NCBI GenBank assembly: GCA_000992395.1
Contig: LBUD01000008.1
Span: forward strand, 1,622-36,365
Direction of reading: 5' to 3'
Origin: Parcubacteria group bacterium GW2011_GWA2_38_13
Lineage (GTDB): Bacteria > Patescibacteriota > Patescibacteriia > Buchananbacterales > GWA2-38-13
DNA length: 34,744 nt
Positions 1-7,361 of the stretch are shown piece by piece; positions within the stretch are counted from its first letter, which is position 1, and each line of letters begins with the position of its first letter. The position numbers were made by a program, and so were the translations under genes. A model generated the notes under the pieces. That model worked only from the letters and a program-made list of their open reading frames with translations, ran no database searches and was not told the origin of the DNA.

Positions 1-1
1 T

Positions 2-817
2 GGAAAAAAAGAAAATATTAATGCATCGGCGCGAGTTTATTCGTGCGACATCACAAATGTTGAGGCAGGCGATATTATACAAAAAGAAAAACCTGACGCC
101 ATAATCCATCTCGCGGCTCAAATTGATGTGAGAAAATCAGTTGCCGATCCGGTTGCGGACGCAAATATAAATATATTGGGTTCTATAAATATAATAGAAA
201 ACGCGCGTATTGCCCAAGTTAAAAAAATTATATTCGCATCCACGGGAGGAGCAATTTACGGAGATACTCAAAATATACCCACGCAAGAAGACGAGCCGCG
301 AAATCCTATTTCGCCGTATGGTGTGGCAAAGCTTGCTATTGAACATTATTTGTATTATTATTCCAAAGTCTTCGGGATGAAGTATGTTATTTTGAGATTT
401 GCAAATGTGTATGGTCCAAGACAGAATTCAAAGGGTGAGGCGGGGGTCGTGGCAATTTTTTGCGATAAAATATTATCAGGGCAAACCCCGGTAATTTTTG
501 GCGACGGAAAAAATACGCGTGATTTTGTTTTTGTGGAAGATGTCGCACAAGCAAATGTTGCGGCTCTAGAGTCAGATACGACCGGATACTATAATGTAGG
601 AACTTCGGTTGAGACCGACGTGAACAAGTTGTCAGAATATATCGCATCGGCGTTCGGATATAGGGGTGAATATATTTATGAAGAAGCAAAATCGGGTGAG
701 CAGAGAAGAAGTTGTTTGGATTTTTCTAAAATTAAAAAAAATCTCGGCTGGGAGCCGAAAACTTCACTTAAAGAGGGTATTGAAAAAACAGCGCAATGGT
801 TCAGAAAAAAAACTTGA
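2..817 (+). CDS. NAD-dependent epimerase/dehydratase (UDP-glucose 4-epimerase-like), 5'-truncated
   Basis: This is an extended short-chain dehydrogenase/reductase that likely interconverts a nucleotide-activated sugar for envelope polysaccharide. The frame is open from the window edge, so the first internal start (GTG at 128) is not the real start and the N-terminal Gly-rich NAD-binding loop lies outside the window. Visible family marks are HLAAQ (about 93-107), the STGGAIYG segment carrying the catalytic Ser/Thr region, the YGVAK catalytic Tyr-x3-Lys, RFANVYGPRQ, and the late FVFVEDVAQA and YNVGTS segments typical of GalE-like enzymes. It ends with the usual C-terminal helix (GWEPKTSLKEGIEKT). 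Sugar specificity cannot be read from the sequence. Family assignment is firm; calling it galE would be over-precise. Confidence 0.9.
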   Translation, partial: GKKENINASARVYSCDITNVEAGDIIQKEKPDAIIHLAAQIDVRKSVADPVADANINILGSINIIENARIAQVKKIIFASTGGAIYGDTQNIPTQEDEPRNPISPYGVAKLAIEHYLYYYSKVFGMKYVILRFANVYGPRQNSKGEAGVVAIFCDKILSGQTPVIFGDGKNTRDFVFVEDVAQANVAALESDTTGYYNVGTSVETDVNKLSEYIASAFGYRGEYIYEEAKSGEQRRSCLDFSKIKKNLGWEPKTSLKEGIEKTAQWFRKKT

Positions 818-875
818 TTTTTGCGGTTATTATTGCTATACTTTCTTACAATTAACAGATTAATGAAAAAGGAAT

Positions 876-1250
876 ATGCCAACGAAAATAAAAATATTAC
901 TTGTTGAAGACGACCAGGCAATCTTAGAGATGTATAAGATGAAATTTACCGAAGAAGGGTATGACATTACAGCAGCGGAAGACGGGATGACGGCCTTGGA
1001 GGCTGCTAAAAAAGAAATTCCGAAAATGGTATTACTGGATATTATCCTTCCAAAGCTTGATGGATTTTCTGTGCTTGAGGAGCTAAAAAAAGATCCGAAA
1101 ACAAAAAATATCCCTGTGTTGCTTTTGTCTAATCTCGGGCAGGATTCTGACAAGGAAAAAGGGAAAAAGCTTGGCGCTGTTGATTATTGCGTGAAATCTG
1201 ATTTAACGCCCATGCAGCTTGTGGAAAAAGTGAGAACATATATTAAATAA
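876..1250 (+). CDS. Receiver-only response regulator (CheY-like)
   Basis: A single phosphoacceptor receiver domain of 124 residues with no output domain. The acidic pocket is E11-D12-D13, the phosphorylatable Asp is D55 (LLDIILP), the switch Ser is S85 and the conserved Lys is K107. It is preceded by an AAAAAGGA purine stretch just before the ATG; an ATG at 863 is in another frame. It probably signals by protein-protein contact with a kinase or effector encoded elsewhere, since no histidine kinase is present here. It lies 58 bp after the epimerase and 29 bp before ndk, so co-transcription is possible. Confidence 0.92.
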   Translation: MPTKIKILLVEDDQAILEMYKMKFTEEGYDITAAEDGMTALEAAKKEIPKMVLLDIILPKLDGFSVLEELKKDPKTKNIPVLLLSNLGQDSDKEKGKKLGAVDYCVKSDLTPMQLVEKVRTYIK

Positions 1251-1279
1251 TAAATAATTCATATACGCACAAAAAATTT

Positions 1280-1876
1280 ATGTCAGATATAATGAAGGAA
1301 AAAACGATTGTGCTCATTAAACCTGATGGAATAAAGCGCGGGCTTGTGGGAGAAATTGTATCCCGTTTTGAAAAATCAGGGTTAAAGATTGTCGCCATGA
1401 AGCTGGTTTGGGTAGACAAAGAAATGGTGAAAAAGCATTATCCGGATTCCAGGACAGAGCTTTTGAAGGGTATGGGCGAAAAAACTTTGGCAACATATGA
1501 AAAATTCGGCAAAGACCCCAAGGAAGATCTGGGGACAAAAGATCCTGTGGAAATAGGCAGGATGGTAAATAAATGGAATATTGATTTTTTAAGCTCGGGT
1601 CCCGTTTTAGCCATGCTTTTGCAGGGAGCCCATGCTATTGAATCGGCGCGTATGATCGCAGGACCAACGCTTCCTCTTTTCGCGCCGGGCGGTACTATTA
1701 GGGGAGATTACTCGGTTGATTCTCCGGCGCTGGCAAACCAGAAAAAAAGAGCGGTTCATAATTTGGTTCATGCTTCTGGAAATTTGGAAGAGGCAAAATA
1801 TGAAGAAGAGCTTTGGTTTCATGAACATGAAATTTATGATTACAAGCGCACTGACGAAGAAGTAATGTTCGGGTAA
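1280..1876 (+). CDS. ndk: Nucleoside diphosphate kinase, enlarged form
   Basis: Transfers the gamma-phosphate between nucleoside triphosphates and diphosphates through a phospho-His intermediate. K14 lies in IKPDG near the N-terminus, RGDYS is at 141-145, and the active-site His is H164 in NLVHASGN (usually a NxxHGSD pattern; here the Gly is Ala). At 198 residues it is much longer than the usual 135-150. The extra length is an insert at about residues 55-95 (TELLKGMGEK to VEIGRM) and a longer tail, a form also seen in some other lineages. An in-frame ATG at 1292 would give a start closer to the family N-terminus. A clear terminator follows. Confidence 0.93.
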   Translation: MSDIMKEKTIVLIKPDGIKRGLVGEIVSRFEKSGLKIVAMKLVWVDKEMVKKHYPDSRTELLKGMGEKTLATYEKFGKDPKEDLGTKDPVEIGRMVNKWNIDFLSSGPVLAMLLQGAHAIESARMIAGPTLPLFAPGGTIRGDYSVDSPALANQKKRAVHNLVHASGNLEEAKYEEELWFHEHEIYDYKRTDEEVMFG

Positions 1877-1904
1877 ATTGATTAAATTTTATATAAATTT
1901 ACTT

Positions 1905-1934
1905 AAAAAGTTGTCATTTGGTTGACAACTTTTT
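1905..1934 (+). terminator. Rho-independent terminator after ndk
   Basis: A 12-bp perfect stem (AAAAAGTTGTCA / TGACAACTTTTT) with a 6-nt loop, ending in a run of seven T. It closes the epimerase-regulator-ndk group. Confidence 0.85.
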
Positions 1935-2025
1935 TTGAAGATGCAAAGATGCCGATAGGCTTTGTTCTTTATTGTTTGGTGGCAAATCATATGGGTTTGC
2001 ATTTATGGGAGGTGCGCTATGAGTA

Positions 2026-2625
2026 ATGGCATGGGCGGAAAAACTTTTACACGAGGATGGCGGCAGGCTATTTATTTTCCTTTTGGAGAAAATTCTTTGG
2101 AAAAAATTTATATGCCCGGGAATTTCTGAAGAAATTCACCTCTGGCTTGGCGAGCATTCGCTCAGAGGAAGAGACCGCCCTAAATCGGATTTTTTGTTTC
2201 TTTCCGGTCTTAAGGCGATTTTTGAAATTCTTATCCAAAACCATGAGCCATTTTATTCATCGTCCAACGGTGTTGTTATGGCTTATTGCAATCAAACAGA
2301 TCCGGATTCTTCAGTACGCATTATTTTTCCGGTTTTGGATTCACGTCCGCAGGAGTATGAACTCACAAAATCGCAGATCGTAGAGGCAATTCGTATTATG
2401 GAGGGTTTGGAAAAAATCCGAAGAGGAAATCTTTCGGATAATACAGAGGAGATAACGGCAGAAGTAGAAACAAGCGCGCTGCAAACAGAAACTCCGAAAG
2501 AAGAAAGCGCCGGAGAAGGAAAACCAGAAACATTGAATGGCGAAAATGCTGAGGGTCGCATCAATGATCCTCAAGCCGATAGCCATGAATCTAAATCCTG
2601 GCCAGGCGATTCGGACAACAAATAA
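2026..2625 (+). CDS. Hypothetical protein with an acidic tail; probable N-terminal frameshift
   Basis: No family recognised. The middle part (about residues 50-130) looks like a folded domain, and the C-terminal 65 residues are Glu/Ser/Thr-rich and probably disordered. The best start is not in this frame: GGGAGG (2008-2013) lies 6 nt before an ATG at 2019, whose frame reads a protein-like 36-residue stretch and stops at TGA 2127-2129. A +1 shift there would join MSNGMGGKTFTRGW and its continuation to SEEIHLWLGEHS of this frame. The ATG at 2026 has no good ribosome site of its own. The gene is bracketed by terminators on both sides, so it is a single-gene transcript. Confidence 0.6.
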   Translation: MAWAEKLLHEDGGRLFIFLLEKILWKKFICPGISEEIHLWLGEHSLRGRDRPKSDFLFLSGLKAIFEILIQNHEPFYSSSNGVVMAYCNQTDPDSSVRIIFPVLDSRPQEYELTKSQIVEAIRIMEGLEKIRRGNLSDNTEEITAEVETSALQTETPKEESAGEGKPETLNGENAEGRINDPQADSHESKSWPGDSDNK

Positions 2626-2647
2626 ACACGCCGTTTTTTTTCAAGGC

Positions 2648-2682
2648 AAGCCCAAGACAACAACTTGGGCTTTTCTTTTTTT
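2648..2682 (+). terminator. Rho-independent terminator
   Basis: Stem AAGCCCAAG / CTTGGGCTT (2648-2656 and 2664-2672) with a 7-nt loop, followed by a T-rich tract. It ends the preceding hypothetical gene. Confidence 0.85.
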
Positions 2683-2917
2683 ATTCAGAAATGATATAAT
2701 GGGTGTGCTTCGTTCTTAGAGGCAATTTCTGGGTCAATCATTTTTTTAAGAGCTTTAGAGCGTTAATGGCTCGTGGGCCATTAAATCAAGCCCTCAAGGC
2801 ATAAAACATAATAGTGGACGGTATGCCATATTCGTATTGCGTATGCGTTCATTGTTTATGTGCCGGTTGGGTCCAGCCAGAACATTGTTTCTTTGACGGA
2901 GCTTTATTATAGGAAAT
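2683..2917 (+). other. Intergenic region with a -10-like box and a hairpin; possible leader or small RNA
   Basis: No gene is visible in these 235 bases. A TATAAT lies at 2695-2700, directly behind the terminator, without a clear -35 box. About 65 nt further on is a perfect 8-bp hairpin (TTAATGGC, loop TCGTGG, GCCATTAA; 2763-2784). The stretch is less AT-rich than most gaps and could be a structured 5' leader for the downstream membrane gene or a small RNA. This is inference from promoter-like and hairpin sequence only. Confidence 0.3.
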
Positions 2918-4456
2918 ATGTTGCTGAAAATTTTACATGGGAAAATCATACTCTTTGTTGTTTGCATAACCGGACTATCTGTTCTTGTTATAGAGGTTGT
3001 GGCAACAAGAATCCTTTCACCCTATTTTGGAAATACCATATATACTTACTCAAGTATTATTAGTGTCATATTGACCGCGCTTAGTTTTGGATATTACCTC
3101 GGGGGTCGCGTGTCGGATGCGTGTCCATATGAAAAATATTTTTATGGAATTATTTTTCTTTCGGGTTTTTTTTCTTTTTTTATTGAGTATATAATTGTCT
3201 GGTTTTTAGAACCGATGAGCAAAAATATTTCATTCGTATACGGTCCGCTTGTTTTTTCTCTCGGGCTATTTTTTTTGCCAAGCTTTTTTCTAGGAATGCT
3301 AACGCCGTTCGCAATAACATTGCAAAATATTAAGTTTCCGGAATCCGGCATTGGAAAAATTTCCGGAGAAGTATTCTTTTGGTCAACGTTTGGAAGTATC
3401 GTCGGAGGCCTTGTCACCGGATTTTATCTTATACCGAATTTTGGTGTAGACGCAATAATCATAGGAGTATCGTGTTTGCTTGCGGCTATTGGTTTTATTG
3501 GCTTATTTGCATATTCAATACAAACAAAATATTTATATGTTTTGCTTTTTATTTTTTCATTGTTTGCTGCGTTTTCAATGGTTCAGACCAAAATATTCAA
3601 GCAGTACGGATTTCTTTATGAGGGAGAGGGGATTTATGAAAAAATTTTGGTTTATGACAAGGATTATGAAGGACGTCCGGCGCGATTTTTGCGATCCGAG
3701 CTTAATAGTTCAAGCGCTATGTACCTTGATTCGGACGATATGCTCTTTGAATATTCAAAATATTATTCTTTGTATTCACTATTTAATAAAAATCCAAAAC
3801 ATATACTTGTACTGGGCGGAGGCGCATATTCTATTCCAAAAAAATATCTTTCGGAAATTTCTGATGCAATGGTTGATGTTATAGAATTTGAACCAACGCT
3901 TTATAGTATTGCCAAGAAATATTTCAAGCTTGAAGATTCTTTGAGATTAAAAAATTATATTGAGGACGCCAGAAAATTTTTGCTCACAACGGATAACACG
4001 TACGATGTAATATTCAATGATGTTTATTTATCATTGTATTCGGTGCCATCGCATGTCATTACAAAAGAATTCTTTTTATTGGCGAAAAGCAAATTAAATG
4101 ATGGCGGAATTATAATTATGAATCTCATAGGTGATATTTACCCGGGAGAAAAATCATTGGTTGTTTCGGGCATGGCAACGTTTGATTCCGTTTTTGAAAA
4201 TACTTATTTTTTTGCGACAGATGATCCAAAAAAAATCGAAGTGCAAAATATTATTTTGCTTGGGATTAATTCAAATCAAAAAATTGATTTTCAAGATGTT
4301 TTGATTAAAGAAAATATAAACGAAACAATTAAAAATTTAGAAAAGCAATTGATACGAAAGGAAGATATTCCAATAAATCAGGCTCTGGTATTTACTGATA
4401 ATTTTGTTCCAACGGAGATGTATACTGCCACAATGCTAGAGCGGTCGCTTCATTGA
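2918..4456 (+). CDS. Fused membrane/spermidine-synthase-like protein
   Basis: A 512-residue protein with about seven hydrophobic helices in residues 8-230 and a soluble Rossmann-type methyltransferase fold of the spermidine synthase family in about 230-450. The cofactor loop is ILVLGGGAYSIPKKYL, the acidic residue ending strand 2 is in DVIEFEP, then YIEDARKFL and YDVIFNDVYL follow as in spermidine synthases. The order matches proteins annotated as fused MFS/spermidine synthase. No other polyamine gene is near, so the true substrate is unknown. The ATG has a good ribosome site (AGGA, 5 nt upstream). It converges with the SHOCT gene on a shared terminator. Confidence 0.85.
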   Translation: MLLKILHGKIILFVVCITGLSVLVIEVVATRILSPYFGNTIYTYSSIISVILTALSFGYYLGGRVSDACPYEKYFYGIIFLSGFFSFFIEYIIVWFLEPMSKNISFVYGPLVFSLGLFFLPSFFLGMLTPFAITLQNIKFPESGIGKISGEVFFWSTFGSIVGGLVTGFYLIPNFGVDAIIIGVSCLLAAIGFIGLFAYSIQTKYLYVLLFIFSLFAAFSMVQTKIFKQYGFLYEGEGIYEKILVYDKDYEGRPARFLRSELNSSSAMYLDSDDMLFEYSKYYSLYSLFNKNPKHILVLGGGAYSIPKKYLSEISDAMVDVIEFEPTLYSIAKKYFKLEDSLRLKNYIEDARKFLLTTDNTYDVIFNDVYLSLYSVPSHVITKEFFLLAKSKLNDGGIIIMNLIGDIYPGEKSLVVSGMATFDSVFENTYFFATDDPKKIEVQNIILLGINSNQKIDFQDVLIKENINETIKNLEKQLIRKEDIPINQALVFTDNFVPTEMYTATMLERSLH

Positions 4457-4479
4457 ATTTTTTTACGCAAACGCGTTTT

Positions 4480-4505
4480 AAAAAAGATTAGCTTAAATCT
4501 TTTTT
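4480..4505. terminator. Bidirectional terminator between convergent genes
   Basis: A 10-bp perfect stem (AAAAAAGATT / AATCTTTTTT) with a 6-nt loop, giving T-runs on both strands. The minus-strand SHOCT gene stops inside it. Confidence 0.8.
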
Positions 4506-4901
4506 TTTGACTTCAAATTCTTTTTTATCAATCTCCCCTTTAGCATAACGTTCTTTTAAGATTTCAAGCGGGGACTTATCTTTTCCGTGCGCATCATCGC
4601 TATGATCGTGTCCGCACATATGATCCTTTCCAAAACTGCCTCTCACTAAGGCGACAATCGCCCAGATTATGAGGCTCCAAAAGACAAACATAAATATCCA
4701 ACCAAACTCGCCAAAAGGCGTAAATCCAAAGTTCATCATAGAATTATTTCCTTGATTAAGTCCTGTGGGAGACGACCACCCTCCCATCATTGATTTTATC
4801 TTTTCGTTTATGGCAACATGCCTTGAATCTTGAGCAAAAGAAATGTTGGGAAGTAAAGTAAAACTGAAAATAAAAGTTGTGATAAAAAAAAATTTTTTCA
4901 C
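4488..4901 (-). CDS. Secreted/membrane protein with C-terminal SHOCT domain
   Basis: From the GTG at 4901-4899 the protein has 137 residues: a signal peptide (VKKFFFITTFIFSF, likely cut after SFA), a short exported segment, one transmembrane helix (GWIFMFVFWSLIIWAIVALV), a His-rich linker and a C-terminal SHOCT motif (SPLEILKERYAKGEIDKKEF). SHOCT domains are short and often sit at the ends of membrane proteins. A longer frame from ATG 4979 adds 26 residues, but these are encoded by the inserted element described at 4897-5023. Removing that element restores an ATG 3 nt after the DUF302 stop, so the gene was once tightly coupled to DUF302. Function unknown. Confidence 0.8.
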   Translation of the reverse strand: MKKFFFITTFIFSFTLLPNISFAQDSRHVAINEKIKSMMGGWSSPTGLNQGNNSMMNFGFTPFGEFGWIFMFVFWSLIIWAIVALVRGSFGKDHMCGHDHSDDAHGKDKSPLEILKERYAKGEIDKKEFEVKKKDLS

Positions 4902-5023
4902 CCCGTTAGAAATAGGACGCGGATTGTTTATCCGTTTACTGCCATCTATATGAGTAATGCCTAGATTGTCTTTTTGCATAGTTTTCTAACTTTTATTGCG
5001 TCCGCGATTTCTAACGGGGTTCA
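4897..5023. mobile_element. MITE-like element (119 bp) with TTCA target duplication, inserted at a start codon
   Basis: The body 4901-5019 has 13-bp perfect terminal inverted repeats (CCCCGTTAGAAAT / ATTTCTAACGGGG), extended imperfectly by CGCGGA, and a small internal hairpin (CGGAT-TGTTT-ATCCG). It is flanked by TTCA on both sides (4897-4900, 5020-5023). Deleting the body plus one TTCA yields, on the minus strand, TAG-CTT-ATG-AAA-AAA: the DUF302 stop, 3 nt, and the ATG of the SHOCT gene. This reconstruction supports a real insertion. It encodes no transposase, so it would need one in trans. Confidence 0.75.
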
Positions 5024-5027
5024 TAAG

Positions 5028-5411
5028 CTATTTCGCGTTATTGATAATATTTTGAATAATCTGATCAATTTCTTTTGGCCGCTCGCCCAAATCGGCTTTA
5101 GGGAAAAACTGCGGCAGAACAATCGGGCGCATGCCGGAAATGAAAGTTTGCCGATTCTTAGTATAAATATTTATTTTGCAAGGCAAGCAAAGTCCGATTT
5201 TAATATCTTTATTTAAAAATTCGTTGGCGAACTTTGCGTTGCAAAATTCAACAATTTTAAACGGCTCTCTTTTAAAACCTTTCTCGGCTAAGGTTTTTTG
5301 CACATCATGAACATATAAAACCCGCATTCCGGCTTTGGCGATTTCGTCTTGCACGCTTAAAACCGCCTTGTCAAAAGTTTTCGTTGTGGTCAGAGTGTAA
5401 TCAAATTCCAT
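5028..5411 (-). CDS. DUF302 family protein
   Basis: A 127-residue soluble protein of the DUF302 family. Family marks are the N-terminal strand-helix (TKTFDKAVLSVQDEIAKAG), VHDVQKTLAEKG, the IVEFCNAKFANEF segment and the IGLCLPCKINIY strand with conserved Leu-Pro-Cys. DUF302 folds as a small alpha/beta dimer; its biochemical role is not established, though it often sits near sulfur-transfer (DsrE) genes, as here. It starts 26 nt after the DsrE remnant and ends where the element at 4897-5023 begins, originally 3 nt before the SHOCT ATG. The three genes form a minus-strand operon. Confidence 0.88.
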   Translation of the reverse strand: MEFDYTLTTTKTFDKAVLSVQDEIAKAGMRVLYVHDVQKTLAEKGFKREPFKIVEFCNAKFANEFLNKDIKIGLCLPCKINIYTKNRQTFISGMRPIVLPQFFPKADLGERPKEIDQIIQNIINNAK

Positions 5412-5437
5412 AATTTTTTGGTTAAAATATTAAAATT

Positions 5438-5590
5438 TTATCGCTTTTTACCGACATCCACGCCGTCTTCCAGGAGAAAAATTTTAACTTTTACATCTTG
5501 GTTTAATAATTCGCCGGCAAGCCGCAGCGCGTTCCACGCTTTATCGTTTTTGTAGGGAAGCTCGTTAATGATAATGGTGATTATTTGCAT
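5438..5590 (-). pseudogene. DsrE-family N-terminal remnant (50 codons)
   Basis: From ATG 5590 the frame reads a beta strand (MQIITIIINELPY), KNDKAWNALRLAGELLNQ, and KVKIFLLEDGVDVGKKR, then TAA. This matches the first half of DsrE/DsrF-like proteins, which are usually about 110-120 residues and handle sulfur in persulfide relay. The second half is missing, and the next gene starts 26 nt later. It may be a decayed gene or a minimal protein; truncation seems likelier because half of the usual fold is gone. Confidence 0.6.
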
Positions 5591-5659
5591 AGTGTTAAAA
5601 TTTTCTTAATAATTTGTCGTCGGTCTCCAGCTGCTCTTCTCGTTAATAATTTTAAAAAA

Positions 5660-5730
5660 TCGGGGTGCGGGGAGTTGAACCCCGGTAACAAGACCCCCAG
5701 CCTTGTGTAATGCCGTTATACTACACCCCG
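5660..5730 (-). tRNA. tRNA-Pro (anticodon GGG)
   Basis: Folded by eye on the minus strand. The 7-bp acceptor is CGGGGTG / CACCCCG, starting with the C1-G72 pair typical of bacterial tRNA-Pro. The anticodon arm is CAAGG-CTGGGGG-TCTTG with anticodon GGG, and the T arm is CGGGG-TTCAACT-CCCCG. The D stem is only 3 bp. Discriminator A is followed by a T-run, so CCA is not encoded and transcription probably ends directly after it. Confidence 0.9.
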
Positions 5731-5780
5731 CCATCTTTTCTTTTTGGTCAATGTGTGATAATTTTAATACATTGTTTATT

Positions 5781-5854
5781 TAGTATAAAGTATTTAGAAT
5801 TAAGTATCAAGTATGTTTAAAATATTAATTCTCTATACCATATACTAAATACTA
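5781..5854. repeat. Heptamer array pair (AGTATNA type) upstream of idi
   Basis: The left arm carries about five 7-bp units (AGTATAA, AGTATTT, AGAATTA, AGTATCA, AGTATGT). The right arm carries the inverted form (CTATACC, ATATACT, AAATACT), so the whole can fold back. It ends 6 bp before the idi ATG and therefore occupies the idi leader. Confidence 0.7.
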
Positions 5855-5860
5855 TTTTTT

Positions 5861-6397
5861 ATGAGCGACACGCTTATTTTAGTGAATGAAAAAGATGAAT
5901 CCGTCGGATTTTGCGAGAAAGTCAAATGCCATATGGGGGAAGGCTTGAGGCACAGGGCTTTCTCAATTTTTATATTTAATAAAAAAGGCGAAATTTTGAT
6001 ACAGAAACGAAGCGAGAAAAAAATGCTTTGGCCTTTATATTGGTCTAACACCTGTTGCAGCCATCCGCGTAAGAATGAAGATATCACCGATGCGATACAC
6101 CGCCGGCTTTATGAAGAAATGGGTTTGAAGTCACGCCTTTACTATGTTTTCAAGTTCCGATATAAGGCGAAATATAAAAATATTGGAAGCGAAAATGAGT
6201 TCTGTTCGGTTTTTGCGGGAAAATTCTATGGTAGCGTGCGCCCAAATTCTGATGAAATCGCCGAGTGGAAATTTATTAAAATTAATGATTTAATTACTGA
6301 TGTAAAAAAAAATCCAAGAAAATATACTCCTTGGTTTAAGATTGAGCTTAAAAAATTTCAGTCAATAAAATTTAACATAAATAAAATAAAAATTTGA
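5861..6397 (+). CDS. idi: Isopentenyl-diphosphate delta-isomerase, type 1
   Basis: Interconverts IPP and DMAPP. The 178-residue protein has the type 1 marks in order: LRHRAFSIFIF (His and Arg near the metal site), WSNTCCSHP with the catalytic Cys, a Nudix-type helix AIHRRLYEEMGL with the paired Glu, and ENEFC. The length matches bacterial Idi. No mevalonate or MEP pathway gene is in the window. The leader is a heptamer repeat array and no clear ribosome site is seen. Confidence 0.95.
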   Translation: MSDTLILVNEKDESVGFCEKVKCHMGEGLRHRAFSIFIFNKKGEILIQKRSEKKMLWPLYWSNTCCSHPRKNEDITDAIHRRLYEEMGLKSRLYYVFKFRYKAKYKNIGSENEFCSVFAGKFYGSVRPNSDEIAEWKFIKINDLITDVKKNPRKYTPWFKIELKKFQSIKFNINKIKI

Positions 6398-6430
6398 AAA
6401 AATCAAAAACCCCTGCAATGGGGCTTTGAT
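6396..6430 (-). terminator. Terminator for rpmB (minus strand)
   Basis: Read on the minus strand: ATCAAA..CCCC hairpin arms (GGGG/CCCC core, with a small bulge) followed by GATTTTTT. It lies 24 bp beyond the rpmB stop and converges with the end of idi. Confidence 0.65.
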
Positions 6431-6453
6431 TTAGTCAGAAAAATGTGCTAAAA

Positions 6454-6633
6454 TTATTTTGCAGTTACTTTTGAAAGAGTACGGATGCATCTTGTGCACA
6501 TAACAAATTTTTTACCATCAACAGTTTTTTTCTGAAGATTAACATTTTGCCAGCGTTTTGTTGCAATATTTGAATGGCTTCTTGAATTTCCCTTAAGCGG
6601 CCTTCTTCCGCATTTTTGGCATAATTTTGGCAT
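6454..6633 (-). CDS. rpmB: 50S ribosomal protein L28 (bL28)
   Basis: A 59-residue protein, hidden because it is short and a longer overlapping frame (6465-6722) is spurious. It starts MPKLCQKCGRRP, has the SRSHSNIATKRWQ core of L28, and ends CTRCIRTLSKVTAK. Two CxxC pairs (C5/C8, C46/C49) indicate the zinc-binding form. The ATG is at 6633-6631. Its 5' region contains an 8-bp hairpin (TAAGGAAT / ATTCCTTA, 6661-6688) and TATAAT-like boxes further upstream. It is divergent from the M50 protease gene and sits alone. Confidence 0.93.
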   Translation of the reverse strand: MPKLCQKCGRRPLKGNSRSHSNIATKRWQNVNLQKKTVDGKKFVMCTRCIRTLSKVTAK

Positions 6634-6726
6634 AATAAAGCGTATAAAATTGAATAAAAATAAGGAATGGTCTTTTGAAATTCCTTATTATATACATTAT
6701 CAAATATAATAGATTTTGGCAAGCAT

Positions 6727-7350
6727 ATGGACCAAATTTTCGTAATTCAAGCTTTTTTCTTTGTTATTATTATATTTTCATCCGTGATACATGAATATGC
6801 GCACGGATGGATGGCAGACCGTTTAGGCGATCCAACGGCCCGTTTGTCGGGGCGACTTACCATAAATCCTTTGGTGCATATTGATCCGGTGGGTACGTTT
6901 ATGGTACCTGCCGCGCTTTTTCTTTTTTCCGGTGGAAGATTTTTATTTGCTTGGGCAAAGCCGGTTCCCGTGAATCCATTTAATTTAAAAAATATCAGGT
7001 TTGGGACGGGGGGAGTCGCATTCGCCGGGCCCGCTTCCAATATACTTATGGCTCTTATTTTTGGAATGATGATTCGGTTTTTGGACGCTGGACAATTTTC
7101 TGAATTTCTCGCAATAATCGTATATGCGAATCTTCTCCTTGCGGTATTTAATCTTGTTCCTATTCCGCCGCTTGACGGATCAAAAATTCTTTTTGCCATA
7201 TTGCCATCGCAATTTAACGATTTAAAAATTTATTTTGAAGCGTACGGGTGGGTACTTCTGCTTTTTTTCGCGCTTTTCTTTTTTAATTTATTAATTCCGA
7301 TAATAGAATTTTTATTTGAGCTTATAACCGGGCAAAATATACTTATGTGA
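6727..7350 (+). CDS. Site-2-protease family (M50) membrane metalloprotease
   Basis: A 207-residue integral membrane protease that cleaves within membranes. The zinc ligands are in HEYAHG (residues 22-27, HExxH) on the first helix and in NLVPIPPLDGSKI (the NPxPxxDG-type third ligand) on a later helix. Conserved LTINPLVHIDPVG and FAWAKPVPVN segments match the short Rv2869/YwhC-like group without a PDZ domain. Its substrate is unknown; no anti-sigma factor is adjacent. It shares a divergent promoter region with rpmB. Confidence 0.93.
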   Translation: MDQIFVIQAFFFVIIIFSSVIHEYAHGWMADRLGDPTARLSGRLTINPLVHIDPVGTFMVPAALFLFSGGRFLFAWAKPVPVNPFNLKNIRFGTGGVAFAGPASNILMALIFGMMIRFLDAGQFSEFLAIIVYANLLLAVFNLVPIPPLDGSKILFAILPSQFNDLKIYFEAYGWVLLLFFALFFFNLLIPIIEFLFELITGQNILM

Positions 7351-7361
7351 ATGGGGGGGGC

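Noticed and set aside
128-130. GTG at 128 as the start of the epimerase
   Set aside because: The frame is open to the window edge and reads conserved HLAAQ upstream, so the gene is truncated by the window and does not start there.
6465-6722. An 85-codon minus-strand frame near the M50 protease gene
   Set aside because: The same strand, in another frame, encodes an unmistakable ribosomal protein L28 (6454-6633). The longer frame is a shadow.
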